Shown here: positions 27,201-32,464 of the stretch, in pieces
Position numbering within the stretch: position 1 is the stretch's first letter
How the letters are laid out: the number at the start of each line of letters is the position of its first letter
Origin: Proteles cristata cristata
Taxonomy: Eukaryota; Chordata; Mammalia; Carnivora; Hyaenidae
Reading direction: 5' to 3'
DNA length: 64,000 nucleotides
Assembly (NCBI GenBank): GCA_017311185.1
Contig: JAESUZ010004534.1
Span: 868,001-932,000 of the forward strand
The notes under the pieces: generated by a model
Database searches by the model: none
Told to the model about the DNA's origin: nothing
The model's input: only the letters and a program-made list of their open reading frames with translations
Program-made: the position numbers and the translations under genes

Positions 27201-27578
27201 GTCATATCTAGTGATCTGCAGAACCCCAGGAGTCACGGGAGGTGGTGACATGGACAATCACCAGGGAGTGTGGTCATAATAAATAAAGTTTGCGGTACAG
27301 ACAATATTATTTGAAATGATGATTTTTGAAAACTGCAGAGGTGCCGTAATATTTTTTTGTGCAAGTGGTTGGGAATACTGCAAGGTATTCAGAAGCCTGT
27401 CCAATGAAATCCATCTCTTGCTATTTCAGCTGTGCTTTATCATCGTTGGGGACATCTAGACTTGGCCAAAAAACACTATGAAATCTCTCTGCAGCTTGAC
27501 CCCACCGCGTCAGGAACTAAGGAGAATTATGGTCTGTTAAGAAGAAAGCTAGAACAAAAGCAAAAGAAAGACGTCTGA
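395..27578 (+). CDS. TMTC4: TMTC4, transmembrane O-mannosyltransferase targeting cadherins 4 (3' part, 12 coding exons)
   Basis: Joined exons: 395-487, 717-881, 1764-1966, 3526-3697, 3993-4124, 13154-13233, 13391-13498, 13634-13775, 20104-20218, 21468-21580, 25497-25566, 27430-27578. The sum is 1542 nt, giving 513 codons plus stop with no frameshift or internal stop, and all introns are GT-AG. The product matches recalled human TMTC4 (741 aa) nearly residue for residue from about residue 229 to the C-terminus. TMTC1-4 are multi-pass ER membrane proteins that transfer O-mannose to extracellular cadherin domains; TMTC4 is also linked to ER calcium handling, and its loss in mice to hearing loss. 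Here the first five exons encode hydrophobic segments and the DUF1736 region, and the last seven encode about seven TPR repeats that face the ER lumen in this family. The 5' exons and promoter lie left of the window. TMTC1-3 are the alternative, but the sequence identity is specific to TMTC4. Confidence 0.97.
717..881 (+). CDS. TMTC4: TMTC4 coding exon (window exon 2)
   Basis: Fifty-five codons, phase 0 at both ends. The acceptor is TTTCAG at 711-716 and the donor AGG|GTGAGT at 882. It begins NLGALRNGGLLFRMTLL and ends FADSMLVR, about residues 260-314. It carries a membrane helix (MTLLASGGVGVLYMRW) and the start of the conserved DUF1736 region (GPPAFTEVDNPASF), a family hallmark found in TMTC proteins. 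The intron before it is only 229 nt. Confidence 0.97.
882..1763 (+). other. TMTC4 intron with a dinucleotide microsatellite
   Basis: Ordinary intronic sequence. The only clear structure is the CA/TA-rich stretch at about 1645-1715. No transposon was recognised. Confidence 0.6.
1645..1671. repeat. (CA)n microsatellite
   Basis: About 13 uninterrupted CA units, followed by a decayed TG/TA-rich stretch to about 1715. Confidence 0.95.
1764..1966 (+). CDS. TMTC4: TMTC4 coding exon (window exon 3)
   Basis: 203 nt; starts in phase 0 and ends after two bases of an Arg codon. The acceptor is GACAGG, with AG at 1762-1763; the donor is AAGAAG|GTAAGA at 1967. It encodes YNYYYSLNAWLLLCPWWL, the core of DUF1736, then WSMGCIPLIKSAGDWR and a strongly hydrophobic helix, about residues 315-382. 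The aromatic YNYYYSLN block is diagnostic of the TMTC family. Confidence 0.97.
2557..2764 (-). mobile_element. CanSINE (cat SINEC type), minus strand
   Basis: Reads GAGAGAG tract, AGCAGGGG, then the tRNA-like head ending in CCATCCAGGCACCCCT, so the SINE is on the minus strand. It is flanked by a near-perfect duplication, CTCAAAATAAGTTTT at about 2543 and CTCAAATAAGTTTT from 2765. A (GA)n run lies at 2613-2641. Confidence 0.93.
3526..3697 (+). CDS. TMTC4: TMTC4 coding exon (window exon 4)
   Basis: 172 nt; the first base completes the split Arg codon and the exon ends in phase 0. The acceptor is TTTTCCAG before 3526; the donor is AAG|GTATGG at 3698. It encodes two hydrophobic segments around FLIIPFLPASNLFFRVGF and YLPSAGYCMLLTFGFGAL, about residues 382-439, and ends in a lysine-rich turn (KHTKKK). 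The VAERVLYLPS block is strongly conserved among TMTC proteins. A SINE has inserted beside its donor (see findings). Confidence 0.97.
3703..3906 (+). mobile_element. CanSINE, plus strand, beside a TMTC4 splice donor
   Basis: Starts GGGGTGCCTGGGTGGCTCAG and ends AAAAATAAACATTAAAAAAA. The flanking repeat AAAAAGGTATGGG (3692-3704) reappears with one extra T at about 3900-3913. The element fills two thirds of a 295-nt intron. Confidence 0.95.
3993..4124 (+). CDS. TMTC4: TMTC4 coding exon (window exon 5)
   Basis: Forty-four codons, phase 0 at both ends. The acceptor is CCCTAAG, with AG at 3991-3992; the donor is AAG|GTATGT at 4125. It encodes the last membrane helix (LIAAVVLGILFINMLRC) and then WRNEEQLFRSALSVCP, the lead-in to the TPR array, about residues 440-483. 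The preceding intron is short (295 nt) and is mostly a SINE; the following one is about 9 kb. Confidence 0.97.
4385..4556. repeat. Unclassified duplicated segment, copy 1
   Basis: Aligns by eye with 7790-7963 in the same orientation. Shared blocks include TTGAAGATGTT, TAAATTATACTGT, GTAGTACACATTTCTGTC and TTCTCTGCTTGTGAT, with scattered substitutions and small gaps in between. I do not recognise a named repeat family. Confidence 0.75.
4690..4800 (+). repeat. MIR relic, plus strand (probable)
   Basis: Contains the MIR-like order of a splice-like core followed by GTAGGTGCTCAAGAGATGTTAG, as in the typical AGTAGGTGCTCAATAAATG 3' part. Old and diverged. Confidence 0.5.
5070..5290 (+). mobile_element. 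CanSINE, plus strand
   Basis: Head GGGGCATCTGGGTGGCTCAG, CT-rich body and a tail AAAAATACATAAACATTAAA. Flanks AGAGAAAGCAG and AGAAAAAAAAAAAGCAG look like the target duplication. Confidence 0.93.
5300..6383 (+). other. TMTC4 intron, little recognisable content
   Basis: Between two SINEs. About 5690-5780 looks like an MIR/L2 relic (AAATGGAAGAAACTGAGG); short CA-rich and T-rich runs occur at 5930 and 6165-6186. No gene is supported. Confidence 0.5.
6384..6603 (-). mobile_element. CanSINE, minus strand
   Basis: Poly-T and GTTTTATTTATTTCTGAGAG on the left, tRNA-like head ending CCATCCAGGCGCCCC at 6603. The duplication GACTCAGTCTTTTTC (about 6354) and GACTCCGTCTTTTTC (6604) flanks it. Confidence 0.95.
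6604..7789 (+). other. TMTC4 intron, no recognised element
   Basis: Unique-looking intronic sequence. I recognise no repeat, RNA gene or conserved coding segment. Confidence 0.5.
7790..7963. repeat. Unclassified duplicated segment, copy 2
   Basis: Direct-orientation partner of 4385-4556, 3.4 kb away in the same intron. Copies differ by many point changes, so the duplication is old, or both belong to an uncommon interspersed family. Confidence 0.75.
8041..8274 (-). mobile_element. Young CanSINE (subfamily B), minus strand
   Basis: Carries the subfamily-B markers TTTCTAGGAGAGAG, GAACCGCGAGATCATGACC and TAAGCGAAAGTCGGACGC. A near-perfect target duplication GAAACACTAGTATTTTT occurs at 8026 and 8275. 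Confidence 0.96.
8420..8790 (-). mobile_element. MLT1-type MaLR LTR relic, minus strand
   Basis: Reads ACTAGGGCCGCCATGAAAAA, GGCTTAAACAAGAGACATTT, CAGTCACATTCTGAGGT and a run resembling the LTR start in reverse. This is the order of an antisense MLT1 LTR, an old solo LTR of the ERVL-MaLR group. No internal retroviral genes are present. Confidence 0.75.
8890..9010 (+). repeat. MIR relic, plus strand (probable)
   Basis: TTTTGGAGCCTGGCTTCAAA followed by a decayed core resembles the MIR 5' half. Low conservation, so tentative. Confidence 0.4.
9478..10375 (+). mobile_element. Old LINE-1 3' end, plus strand, split by a SINE
   Basis: Contains the decayed end of ORF2 (CATATGATCCAGCAAATCCA, then GTTCATAGCAGCACTGTTCA and GGTGGAAGCAATCCAAGTGT) and an L1M-like 3' UTR ending ACTTAAAAATGGTTAA. 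A CanSINE at 10049-10257 interrupts the last part; L1 tail sequence resumes to about 10375. Many in-frame stops; inactive. Confidence 0.85.
10049..10257 (+). mobile_element. CanSINE, plus strand, inside the old L1 tail
   Basis: Head GGGCACCTGGGTGGCTCAGT to tail AATAAATAAACATTAAAAA. ATGGTTAATCAC before and ATGGTCAGTCAC after it are the target duplication. Confidence 0.94.
10432..10603 (-). mobile_element. Diverged CanSINE, minus strand
   Basis: TTTATTTATTTTTAATATAC, a GAGAG tract, and a decayed head ending CCACCCGGGTTGCCT. It lacks part of the body and is an older copy. Confidence 0.85.
10606..10735 (-). mobile_element. Old LINE-1 fragment, minus strand
   Basis: AATCATTTTAAAGTGCACAA, ATTCAGTGACATCTAG and GTTCTGGAACATTTCATCAC match the familiar antisense 3' UTR of mammalian-wide L1M elements. 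Confidence 0.7.
10740..11290 (+). other. TMTC4 intron, no recognised element
   Basis: Pyrimidine-rich intronic sequence between an L1 relic and an LTR relic. No coding or RNA feature is supported. Confidence 0.5.
11293..11675 (+). mobile_element. MLT1-type MaLR LTR relic, plus strand
   Basis: Begins TGTTATGGGTTGAATCGAGC and continues with GGGTGGGCCCTTAATCC, GTGTCCTTATAAGGAGAGAC and GGCCAAGGGAACGCC, the usual MLT1 LTR landmarks in order. Solo LTR; no internal region. Confidence 0.85.
11676..12278 (+). other. TMTC4 intron, GC-rich, no recognised element
   Basis: Open frames here arise from high GC content and have no recognised homology. A decayed repeat may be present, but I cannot name it. 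Confidence 0.5.
12280..12503 (+). mobile_element. CanSINE, plus strand
   Basis: Head GGGCGCCTGGGGGGCCCAGT, full CT-rich body and tail AAATAAATAAACATTTTTTT. Flanks AAAATACAAG and TAAATACAGA are a likely duplication. Confidence 0.93.
12665..12886 (+). mobile_element. Young CanSINE (subfamily B), plus strand
   Basis: Head GGGTGCCTGGGTGGCTTAGT, GACTTTCGCTTAGGTCATGA, TTTCAGTCTGTGACTCCC and CCTAGAAATAAATAAAACG are subfamily-B states. A perfect 16-bp duplication, AAATAGCCTTCTGTTG, lies at 12649 and 12887. Confidence 0.96.
13154..13233 (+). CDS. TMTC4: TMTC4 coding exon (window exon 6), first complete TPR
   Basis: 80 nt; starts in phase 0 and ends two bases into an Arg codon. The acceptor is TTTTCAG before 13154; the donor is GTGAG|GTACCG at 13234. 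It encodes VHYNVGKNLADKGNQTAA and IRYYREAV, about residues 484-510, helices A and B of a tetratricopeptide repeat with the expected small and aromatic positions. Confidence 0.96.
13391..13498 (+). CDS. TMTC4: TMTC4 coding exon (window exon 7), TPR
   Basis: 108 nt; one base completes Arg, then 35 codons, then two bases of a Gln codon. The acceptor is CTTCCAG before 13391; the donor is ATACA|GTAAGC at 13499. It encodes LNPKYVHAMNNLGNILKE, ending one TPR and starting the next, then EAEELLSLAVQIQ, about residues 510-546. NxLG and the terminal NP are typical TPR signature positions. Confidence 0.97.
13634..13775 (+). CDS. TMTC4: TMTC4 coding exon (window exon 8), TPR
   Basis: 142 nt; one base completes Gln, then 47 codons, ending in phase 0. 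The acceptor is TCTTCCAG before 13634; the donor is CTG|GTAAGC at 13776. It encodes PDFAAAWMNLGIVQNSL, EAAEQSYRTAIKHRRKYP and CYYNLGRL, about residues 546-593. These are one full TPR (WMNLG, AEQSY, AI) and the first helix of the next. Exons 6-8 cluster within 620 bp. Confidence 0.97.
13776..14870 (+). other. TMTC4 intron, no recognised element
   Basis: AT-rich intronic sequence after window exon 8. Nothing beyond short homopolymer runs was recognised. Confidence 0.5.
14876..15044 (-). mobile_element. CanSINE, minus strand, head truncated
   Basis: CTTTCTTTCTTT and poly-T, GAGAGAGAGAGG, then the reverse body ending GGACGCTTAACTGACT. The last 18 or so bases of the tRNA head are replaced by the next SINE, which starts directly. 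Confidence 0.9.
15045..15275 (+). mobile_element. CanSINE (subfamily C), plus strand
   Basis: Head GGGGCACCTGGGTGGCTCAG, then the subfamily-C body GGAGCCTGCTTGGGATTCTC, a (CT)n run at 15219-15246 and tail ATAAATAAACTTAAAA. It abuts the minus-strand SINE head to head. Confidence 0.93.
15276..17915 (+). other. TMTC4 intron, 2.6 kb without recognised elements
   Basis: No SINE, LINE or LTR is evident. The longest open stretch (15484-15924, plus) is not a recognised protein. Low-complexity content is minor. Confidence 0.5.
17918..18024 (-). mobile_element. Old short CanSINE, minus strand
   Basis: Poly-T, TAATTTCTACATCCAACATG, GGCCCGAACTTACAACCCTG and a head ending GCTGGGCAGGTGCCCCT. This is the short carnivore SINE form without the CT-rich body. 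Confidence 0.8.
18025..19375 (+). other. TMTC4 intron, no recognised element
   Basis: Intronic sequence with nothing recognisable; the GC-richer part at 18,080-18,430 has open frames without homology. Confidence 0.45.
19376..19495 (+). mobile_element. Old short CanSINE, plus strand
   Basis: GGGGGTGCCTGGCCAGCCAC, GACTCTCGATGTTTGGGTTG, CAAGCCCCACTTTGGGTGTA and TAAAAATAACATCTTTAAAA: the same short family as 17918-18024, opposite orientation. Confidence 0.82.
19815..19985 (+). repeat. MIR, plus strand
   Basis: Contains the MIR core order: TGCTCTGCCGTTTCTAGATG, GGGCAAATTACTTAATTTTT, TCATCTGTAAGATGGGGATA and ATTTTGAGGATTCAGTAAG. The match to the MIR consensus is clear. Confidence 0.85.
20104..20218 (+). 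CDS. TMTC4: TMTC4 coding exon (window exon 9), TPR
   Basis: 115 nt; starts in phase 0 and ends one base into a Gly codon. The acceptor is TTTCCAG with a following TAC, cut at 20103/20104; the donor is ACAG|GTACAG at 20219. It encodes YADLNRHVDALNAWRNA, LKPEHSLAWNNMIILLDN, about residues 594-632, the second helix of one TPR and the first of the next. Confidence 0.97.
20980..21325. repeat. TG-rich complex microsatellite
   Basis: About 345 bp of TG runs interrupted by TA, CA and TTG, such as GTGTGTGTGTATGTATATGT. The tract runs in the sense direction as UG-rich RNA within the TMTC4 pre-mRNA and ends about 145 bp before window exon 10. Confidence 0.95.
21468..21580 (+). CDS. TMTC4: TMTC4 coding exon (window exon 10), TPR
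   Basis: 113 nt; two bases complete Gly, then 37 codons, ending in phase 0. The acceptor is CCTTGCAG before 21468 with a good pyrimidine tract; the donor is AAG|GTGTGT at 21581. It encodes NLAQAEAVGREALELIPN and HSLMFSLANVLGKSQKYK, about residues 632-669. A 340-bp TG-rich tract ends about 145 bp upstream of this acceptor (see findings). Confidence 0.97.
21581..22110 (+). other. TMTC4 intron, no recognised element
   Basis: Start of a 3.9-kb intron. Nothing recognisable. Confidence 0.45.
22120..22300. repeat. MER5-like hAT DNA transposon relic (probable)
   Basis: CACCGGTGATCTCAGACTTT, AGATACAGATGCACAGATCC and GTGCACTTTCAACTAGCATC resemble the non-autonomous MER5 family. Diverged, so tentative. 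Confidence 0.5.
22310..25496 (+). other. TMTC4 intron, 3.2 kb without recognised transposons
   Basis: Mostly unique sequence. A G/C-skewed patch lies at 23,165-23,290 (see findings). No coding exon with homology was seen apart from window exon 11 at its end. Confidence 0.5.
25497..25566 (+). CDS. TMTC4: TMTC4 coding exon (window exon 11), TPR
   Basis: 70 nt; starts in phase 0 and ends one base into an Ala codon. The acceptor is TTCTCCAG before 25497; the donor is TTGG|GTAAGG at 25567. It encodes ESEALFLKAIKAHPNAAS and YHGNLA (last residue split), about residues 670-693. His in KAHPN replaces Asn of the recalled human protein. Confidence 0.96.
25716..25897 (-). mobile_element. CanSINE, minus strand
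   Basis: AAACTTATTTATTTATTTTG, GAGAG tract, decayed body and a head ending CCATCCAGGTGCCCCT. The duplication TCTAAGATGTGGGG / TCTAAGATGTGAGG flanks it at 25700 and 25898. Confidence 0.94.
26165..26394 (-). mobile_element. CanSINE, minus strand
   Basis: TTTTTTTTAATGTTTTATTT, a (GA)n run, AGCATGAGTAGGGGAGGG and a head ending CCACCCATGTGCCCC. Full length. Confidence 0.94.
26450..26665 (+). mobile_element. CanSINE, plus strand
   Basis: Head GGGGCGCCTGGGTGGCTCAG and tail AAAAAATCAATGAACATTTT. It lies 55 bp from, and head to head with, the SINE at 26165-26394. Confidence 0.94.
26670..27429 (+). other. TMTC4 last intron, 3' part
   Basis: No recognised element between the SINE tail and the final acceptor. 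Confidence 0.5.
27430..27578 (+). CDS. TMTC4: TMTC4 terminal coding exon (window exon 12) with stop
   Basis: Two bases complete Ala, then 48 codons and TGA at 27576-27578. The acceptor is CTATTTCAG before 27430. It encodes VLYHRWGHLDLAKKHYEI, the last TPR, with QLDPTASGTKENYGLL, and ends in a basic tail EQKQKKDV, about residues 693-741. The tail differs slightly from the recalled human end (ELMQKKAV), which is normal for a free C-terminus. Confidence 0.97.
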
Positions 27579-28700
27579 TTTTTTTCCCTTCATTGTTTGT
27601 TTGTGTGCATGAGGCGTCCCATTAATATGATGTGGTTGCGTTTAGCCATTTAAAATTCTTCCATGTTGTTTATTTTGTTCTGTTTTTTTTCTATGAAAAC
27701 AAAGACATGCAAAAAGATTATAGCACCAGCAGTATACTCTTCTTGAACGCTCCATGTGGTTTTTGCATTGAAATTGTATTTTTTCAGACAACTCAAATGT
27801 AAGTTCTAAAATTCCAAGAACAAAAATCTTTTTTAATTAAAAAGAAAAAAGAGAAAAAAATTAGGTGGAGCAGAATGTAGAATTAAACCTGCATTGAGGG
27901 TGTGAGCCACATTGTACAGAGACCAACACTATTAAATGTCAGTGGTGAACAAGGAATCACAAATGGACTCCTATGGTTTATATCAATATTGAATATGTCT
28001 GTATATTAGAGTTTTTATTTAATGACAAGAAAAAGTAAATTAAGATTTTTTCTTTATCTTTTTTTAACAGTACACTATGAATTTCACTTATGAGGAAATC
28101 TATTTATTTGTATTTTTATGTTTTAAACAGGGCAAATAATTGAAGAATGGAAATCTTAACATCCAGTATATTTATATACTTTCCCCCCCATTAGAAGGCA
28201 TTCACCCCTGCAATCATTTTTGAATTCTCCAGTTTGTGCAGCTTCATGACATAGGAAATTAGGTAGTATGTGCATCCTATATAAGCTGTTAGTATTAATA
28301 GTAAATTCGAGCCAGGCTTTAGGCAAAAACAGGCAGGCAGACTGATGTCTTGGTTTTTGTTATATCCAGTATTATGAGGGCTACATATCTCTGTAAGTTG
28401 CTTTTTTATGTTTTTTGCTATAAAGCAGTGTTCCATTATGGTCATTACTATATCCAGAAAATGTAAGAGGTAAGTTTGGTCTTAAAAAGAGCTACACTTG
28501 GGGAATTTGTGGTATTTTAAAAAATTGAATTTTTAAAATTTTATTTGATCAACATAATCATTTCTTTTTCTTTCTTCTTCTGTATATGCTGTTGACCTAA
28601 TGATTTATGCAATCTCTAATTTCTTATGCAGTAAAATTATTATACAAACTGGTATAAAAATGTGTTGCCTTCTTAACAGGTGATTTTCAAGTTAGTGAAC
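27579..28700 (+). other. TMTC4: TMTC4 3' untranslated region (right end uncertain)
   Basis: AT-rich sequence directly after the stop, free of recent repeats until about 29,769. No AATAAA occurs between the stop and 29,944. Candidate variant signals are ATTAAA at 27836, 27882 and 27931, and a TATAAA-like site at about 28,653. I cannot say which is used, so the right end is a guess. Confidence 0.5.
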
Positions 28701-29768
28701 TTTGTGTCTTCCTTTCCTTTAAAATGAAATCCAAGTGACCAGTTCATCCTTTTTCGTATGTGGCTTTTCTTTGGTACTATGGACCATTTGATAGGATTGT
28801 CCTCTGGAATTATCCAAGTTTAGAGAATGGGATGAACAGATCCACAGTGAGATGAATTTAATTCTCTACACTCACGTTTTGGGGAGCAGATATGTGTTGA
28901 ACTGTAATTTAGAAATTGTGACTTATGCTAGTTGGGGTACATCAGGAAAGAGAGTACTGGTGTTTGACATACATCAGAAAAGAAAGTGCTGTGTTTCAAG
29001 CATTTCTTAAATGGCCCCAAAGCAACAGTAACAATTTATAGATCTCTCAGGGGCGGAAGCTGTCTTATTTATGTTCCTTATTTATGTTCTGCTTAGCTTA
29101 ACAGATAATAGATGCACTATATGCTTGTCGATCTTCTTTGTTTTGAAAGCAAATTTCTTTCTTTATAATAGTACTTGCCTTTTGAGAGTAAAGAAAAATA
29201 TTTCTCGTAAGAGCTCCTTCAGGAGTTTTTTTCCTACTGATACTAAAACTTTAGTGTCAAATCAAGACATGCACATCCGGGACCCCTGCCTACAGAAGGA
29301 ATCGCTTAGCTTCCACTGCCCCGTCTCTCAGGATTTCCATCGTGGCTTGTCTTCTTTGCAGGGAAAACAGTCATTAAGTTGACTGATACTTCAGGCAGTC
29401 TTCTGCCTGCAGATCTTGGAAGCGCCCCATGCTGGCACTGTTTCTTCTCTCTCCACCTTAAGGTGCCCACCCTCTGCCGCTTGGGTTTCCTTCCCAAAAG
29501 CCAGAGGTGAGATGCTGTCTCTCAGCTCCCCTCTTATTTTATTTTAACGGTTTTATTGTTAATCACAGTAGGGGGTAGAGGGGGGCAGTTGTCAAAACAG
29601 ATGTGGGGGGAGTGTCCAGGTTTAGAAATCTGAGAGCCTGACCATCATCCTGTACCTCCCTGACAGTGAGATCACCAAAAAAAGGCAGTTTGTGGTTGTT
29701 CTCTGTTTGCTACATTTCTTCCCTGTTTACATTCAGCCTTCCAGTAGTTCTTAAAAGTTTCATCTTTA
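28701..29768. other. Downstream flank of TMTC4, no recognised element
   Basis: AT-rich at first, then GC-richer from about 29,280. It contains an imperfect tandem repeat at 28939-28999 and TTATTTATG doublets at about 29,065-29,090. No gene is supported. Confidence 0.5.
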
Positions 29769-29960
29769 AGGGCACTTGAGTGGCTCAGTCAGTTAAGCAC
29801 CCAACTTTGGCTCGGGTCATGATCTCAGGGTTCTTGAGTTCGAGCTCCCCATTGGGCTCACTGCTGTCAATGTGGAGTCTGCTTTAGATCCTCTGTCTCC
29901 CCCTCTCTCTGTCCCTGCCCCACTCTTTCTCTGTGGTTTTCAAAAATAAACATTTTTTTA
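29769..29960 (+). mobile_element. CanSINE, plus strand
   Basis: Head GGGCACTTGAGTGGCTCAGT, body with CTCTGTCTCCCCCTCTCTCT and tail CAAAAATAAACATTTTTTTA. It contains the first AATAAA after the TMTC4 stop codon (29945-29950). Confidence 0.92.
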
Positions 29961-29968
29961 AACTTTCA

Positions 29969-30166
29969 GAGTACCTGGGTGGTACTCAGTTAAGTGCCGA
30001 CTCCAGTACAGGTCATGATCCCACGGTTGGTGAGTTCGAACCCCATTATCGGTCTCTGTACTGATGGTGTGGAATCTGCTTGGGATTCTCTCTCTCTGCC
30101 CCTCCCCTGCGTGGGCTCGCTTGCTCACTCGCTCTCTGTCTCACAATAAATAAACTTCAAAAATAA
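29969..30166 (+). mobile_element. CanSINE (subfamily C), plus strand, tandem with the previous one
   Basis: Decayed head AGTACCTGGGTGGTACTCAG, body GAATCTGCTTGGGATTCTCT and tail CAATAAATAAACTTCAAAAA. Confidence 0.9.
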
Positions 30167-30261
30167 ATCTTAAAAGTTCCATCTTTAGACTGCCTTGATG
30201 GGGCCCTCTGGGATTCTGATTGTATCCTATTTCTTAAGCATGGTCTTTACATTTATTTTAC

Positions 30262-30490
30262 TTATTTTTTTAAAAAACTTTTTAATGTTTTATTTATTTC
30301 TAGGAGAGAGAGAGAGAGACAGTGTGAGCAGGGGAGGGCCAGAGAGAGAGGGAGTCACAGACTCTGAAACAGGCTCCAGGCTCTGAGCTGACAGTCAGCA
30401 CAGAGCCCGGCGGGCTCGAACCCACGAACCGTGAGATCATGACCTAAGCGAAAGTCAGACGCTCAACCGACTAAGCCACCCAGGCGCCCC
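30262..30490 (-). mobile_element. Young CanSINE (subfamily B), minus strand
   Basis: GTTTTATTTATTTCTAGGAG, GAGATCATGACCTAAGCGAA and head end CCACCCAGGCGCCCC. Subfamily-B states throughout. Confidence 0.95.
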
Positions 30491-30544
30491 TTTAAAATAT
30501 CATGCAGAATAAAAGACTGAGCCCCATAGCACAGCATTGGACAT

Positions 30545-30690
30545 CTGTGTATTCACATCCATCAGCTTAGACTTTGGGGTGAGAAAACCCAAACTTGGGT
30601 CTCGGTTCTCCCACTGTGATGTCATAAGCAAGCCATTTAGCTTTGCTTGAGCCCCAGTTTCTCATCTGTAAAATGGTGATAATATGGCCT
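30545..30690 (+). repeat. MIR, plus strand
   Basis: TGTCATAAGCAAGCCATTTA, GCCCCAGTTTCTCATCTGTA and AAATGGTGATAATATGGCCT are the MIR core and 3' landmarks. Confidence 0.8.
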
Positions 30691-30774
30691 CCCTCACCCT
30701 AATCAAGTACTTGGCCCAGTAGACCCTCAATAAGTGACAGATTGGAATTTTGGAGGAGTGTGTAGAGTTTGCAG

Positions 30775-30960
30775 CAAACAGATTTGACCTTAAATACATT
30801 CATTCCCTCATTCAACACATCGAAGTGCCTGCTATGTGCCAGAGCCTCTCCTAGGCAGTGGGGATACGGTAGTGAGTGGAAGTGGATATGACCCCTTGCC
30901 TTCATGTAGGGGACAGTACAGTGAGAAGCGACAATTATCAAGTAGTCATATCATTAATAA
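30775..30960 (-). repeat. L2/MIR-like relic, minus strand (probable)
   Basis: CATTCCCTCATTCAACACAT, GTGCCTGCTATGTGCCAGAG and CAGTGGGGATACGGTAGTGA match the antisense end common to L2-type repeats. Confidence 0.6.
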
Positions 30961-31125
30961 TAAAAGAGGGAGACTGGATCTTGCTTGAAGAGTCAGGAAG
31001 GGGTTCCCTGAGAAGGTGGCTTTTGAACTGAGATTTGAAAGGCAGAGGGGATAGGATCACTCTAGGTCAGTAGTTCTCATGCACGGGAGGTTTTACCAGC
31101 AGGGGACAGTGGGCCATGCCCGGAG

Positions 31126-31262
31126 GGGATTGGGACGGGGGTTGGGTGATTGGGACGGGGGTTGGGACGGGGATTGGGACGGGGACTGGGTGATTGGGAC
31201 AGGGATTGGGACGGGGATTGGGACGGGGACTGGGTGATTGGGATGGGGGTTGGTGCTACAGT
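31126..31262. repeat. G-rich minisatellite
   Basis: Built from a 12-bp unit close to ATTGGGACGGGG, with interspersed ACTGGGTG and GTTGGG variants, about ten units. A higher-order pattern (several plain units, then one ACTGGGTG unit) occurs at least twice. Confidence 0.9.
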
Positions 31263-32090
31263 TACACACCCTACAGCGCACAGGACAGCCCCCGCCAAAG
31301 GAAATGATTGCTGAACAAAGTCTGAGGGGAAGGGGGAGGGGGACTTGCTGGAGCCGGTAAAGGTGACCAGAGCGAGATCATGCCAGGGTTTGTAGACCAG
31401 ATGGTCCTTAACCATGGAGCGCTGCACCACGGGGGGGGCGGGGGGCGGGGGGCAGGGGGCAGCGTGACCAGATCTCTATTTTGAAAAGGTCACTTGAGCT
31501 GTCAGTGGGGACAAAACTGTAAGGAGGCAGACCAGCGAAGAGACCACTCCGTGTGGCCAGGGGAGGAAGGGGTTTGCTGTCGCCACGCGGCGGTGAAGTT
31601 GGAGACAGGGGAACTGACTAAGAAATGGTTAGGCATCAATTGGTGTTGGGTAGGAGGTGAGGGTGAGGGAACGCCCATGTTCCCGTTTGGTTACACGTGG
31701 GAGCCAACGGTCAGGACCCCAGCCTGGTTGGAGTTTAGCTCTAGAAAAGAGGAAATCAAGTCCGTGTGTGTAACAAATACCACATAGAGACGGATATAGA
31801 CACATTTGTACATTTGTATGCTTGGCCAAACCCCAGTTTGGGAATGAGAATCGTCAGTACGGCAAGCCAGAATCTTGGCAGAGGCCCCGCCAGATATGGT
31901 GTCCAGCACATGTTCAAGTCACTGGAGCCCCCTTCACTCCACACTGCATTAGTCCCAGCTTGTGATTTGTATTTTGGGGCCCATCATGCGTTTCCCCCAC
32001 CTGACCAAGTAGCACTAAACTCACAGCTCTTCATTCTCTTTATCCCCGTCTGGTGAGCTTCCACCCCTAGATTTCCACACACGTGTCTGT
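31263..32090. other. Intergenic, no recognised element
   Basis: A G-run cluster lies at 31,431-31,461. The rest has no repeat or gene I can name. Confidence 0.5.
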
Positions 32091-32092
32091 CT

Positions 32093-32315
32093 GTTTTTTT
32101 TTTTTAATGTTTTATTTATTTCTGACAGAGAGAGAGAGAGTGTGTGTGTGAGCAGGGGAGGGTCAGACAAAGGGAGATACAGAATCTGAAGCAGGCTTCA
32201 GGCTCTGAGCTGGCTGTCAGCACAGAGCCCGATGCAGGGCCCGAACCCACGAACTGTGAGATCATGACCTGAGCCGAAGTCAGACACTTAACCAACTGAG
32301 CCACGCAGGCGCCCC
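32093..32315 (-). mobile_element. CanSINE, minus strand
   Basis: TTTTTTTTTTTAATGTTTTA, a (GA)n/(GT)n run and a head ending CCACGCAGGCGCCCC. GTGTCTGTCTGTTTTT and CATGTCTGTCTTTTTG flank it. Confidence 0.95.
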
Positions 32316-32464
32316 CATGTCTGTCTTTTTGACTAGTGTGCCTCCTCCCATAGAGGCCTCTCTCTTTCAAACAGGGTCTATCTTTTCAAAGCCAGTCGAA
32401 CTTGACTCCCCTCATACTACATTCTGGATTGCTGTCCCCCATCTTAGATTGTTTTTACTCTCAA

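Noticed and set aside
31126..31262. Possible CRISPR-like spaced repeat
   Set aside because: Units are contiguous tandem repeats without unique spacers, and the genome is mammalian.
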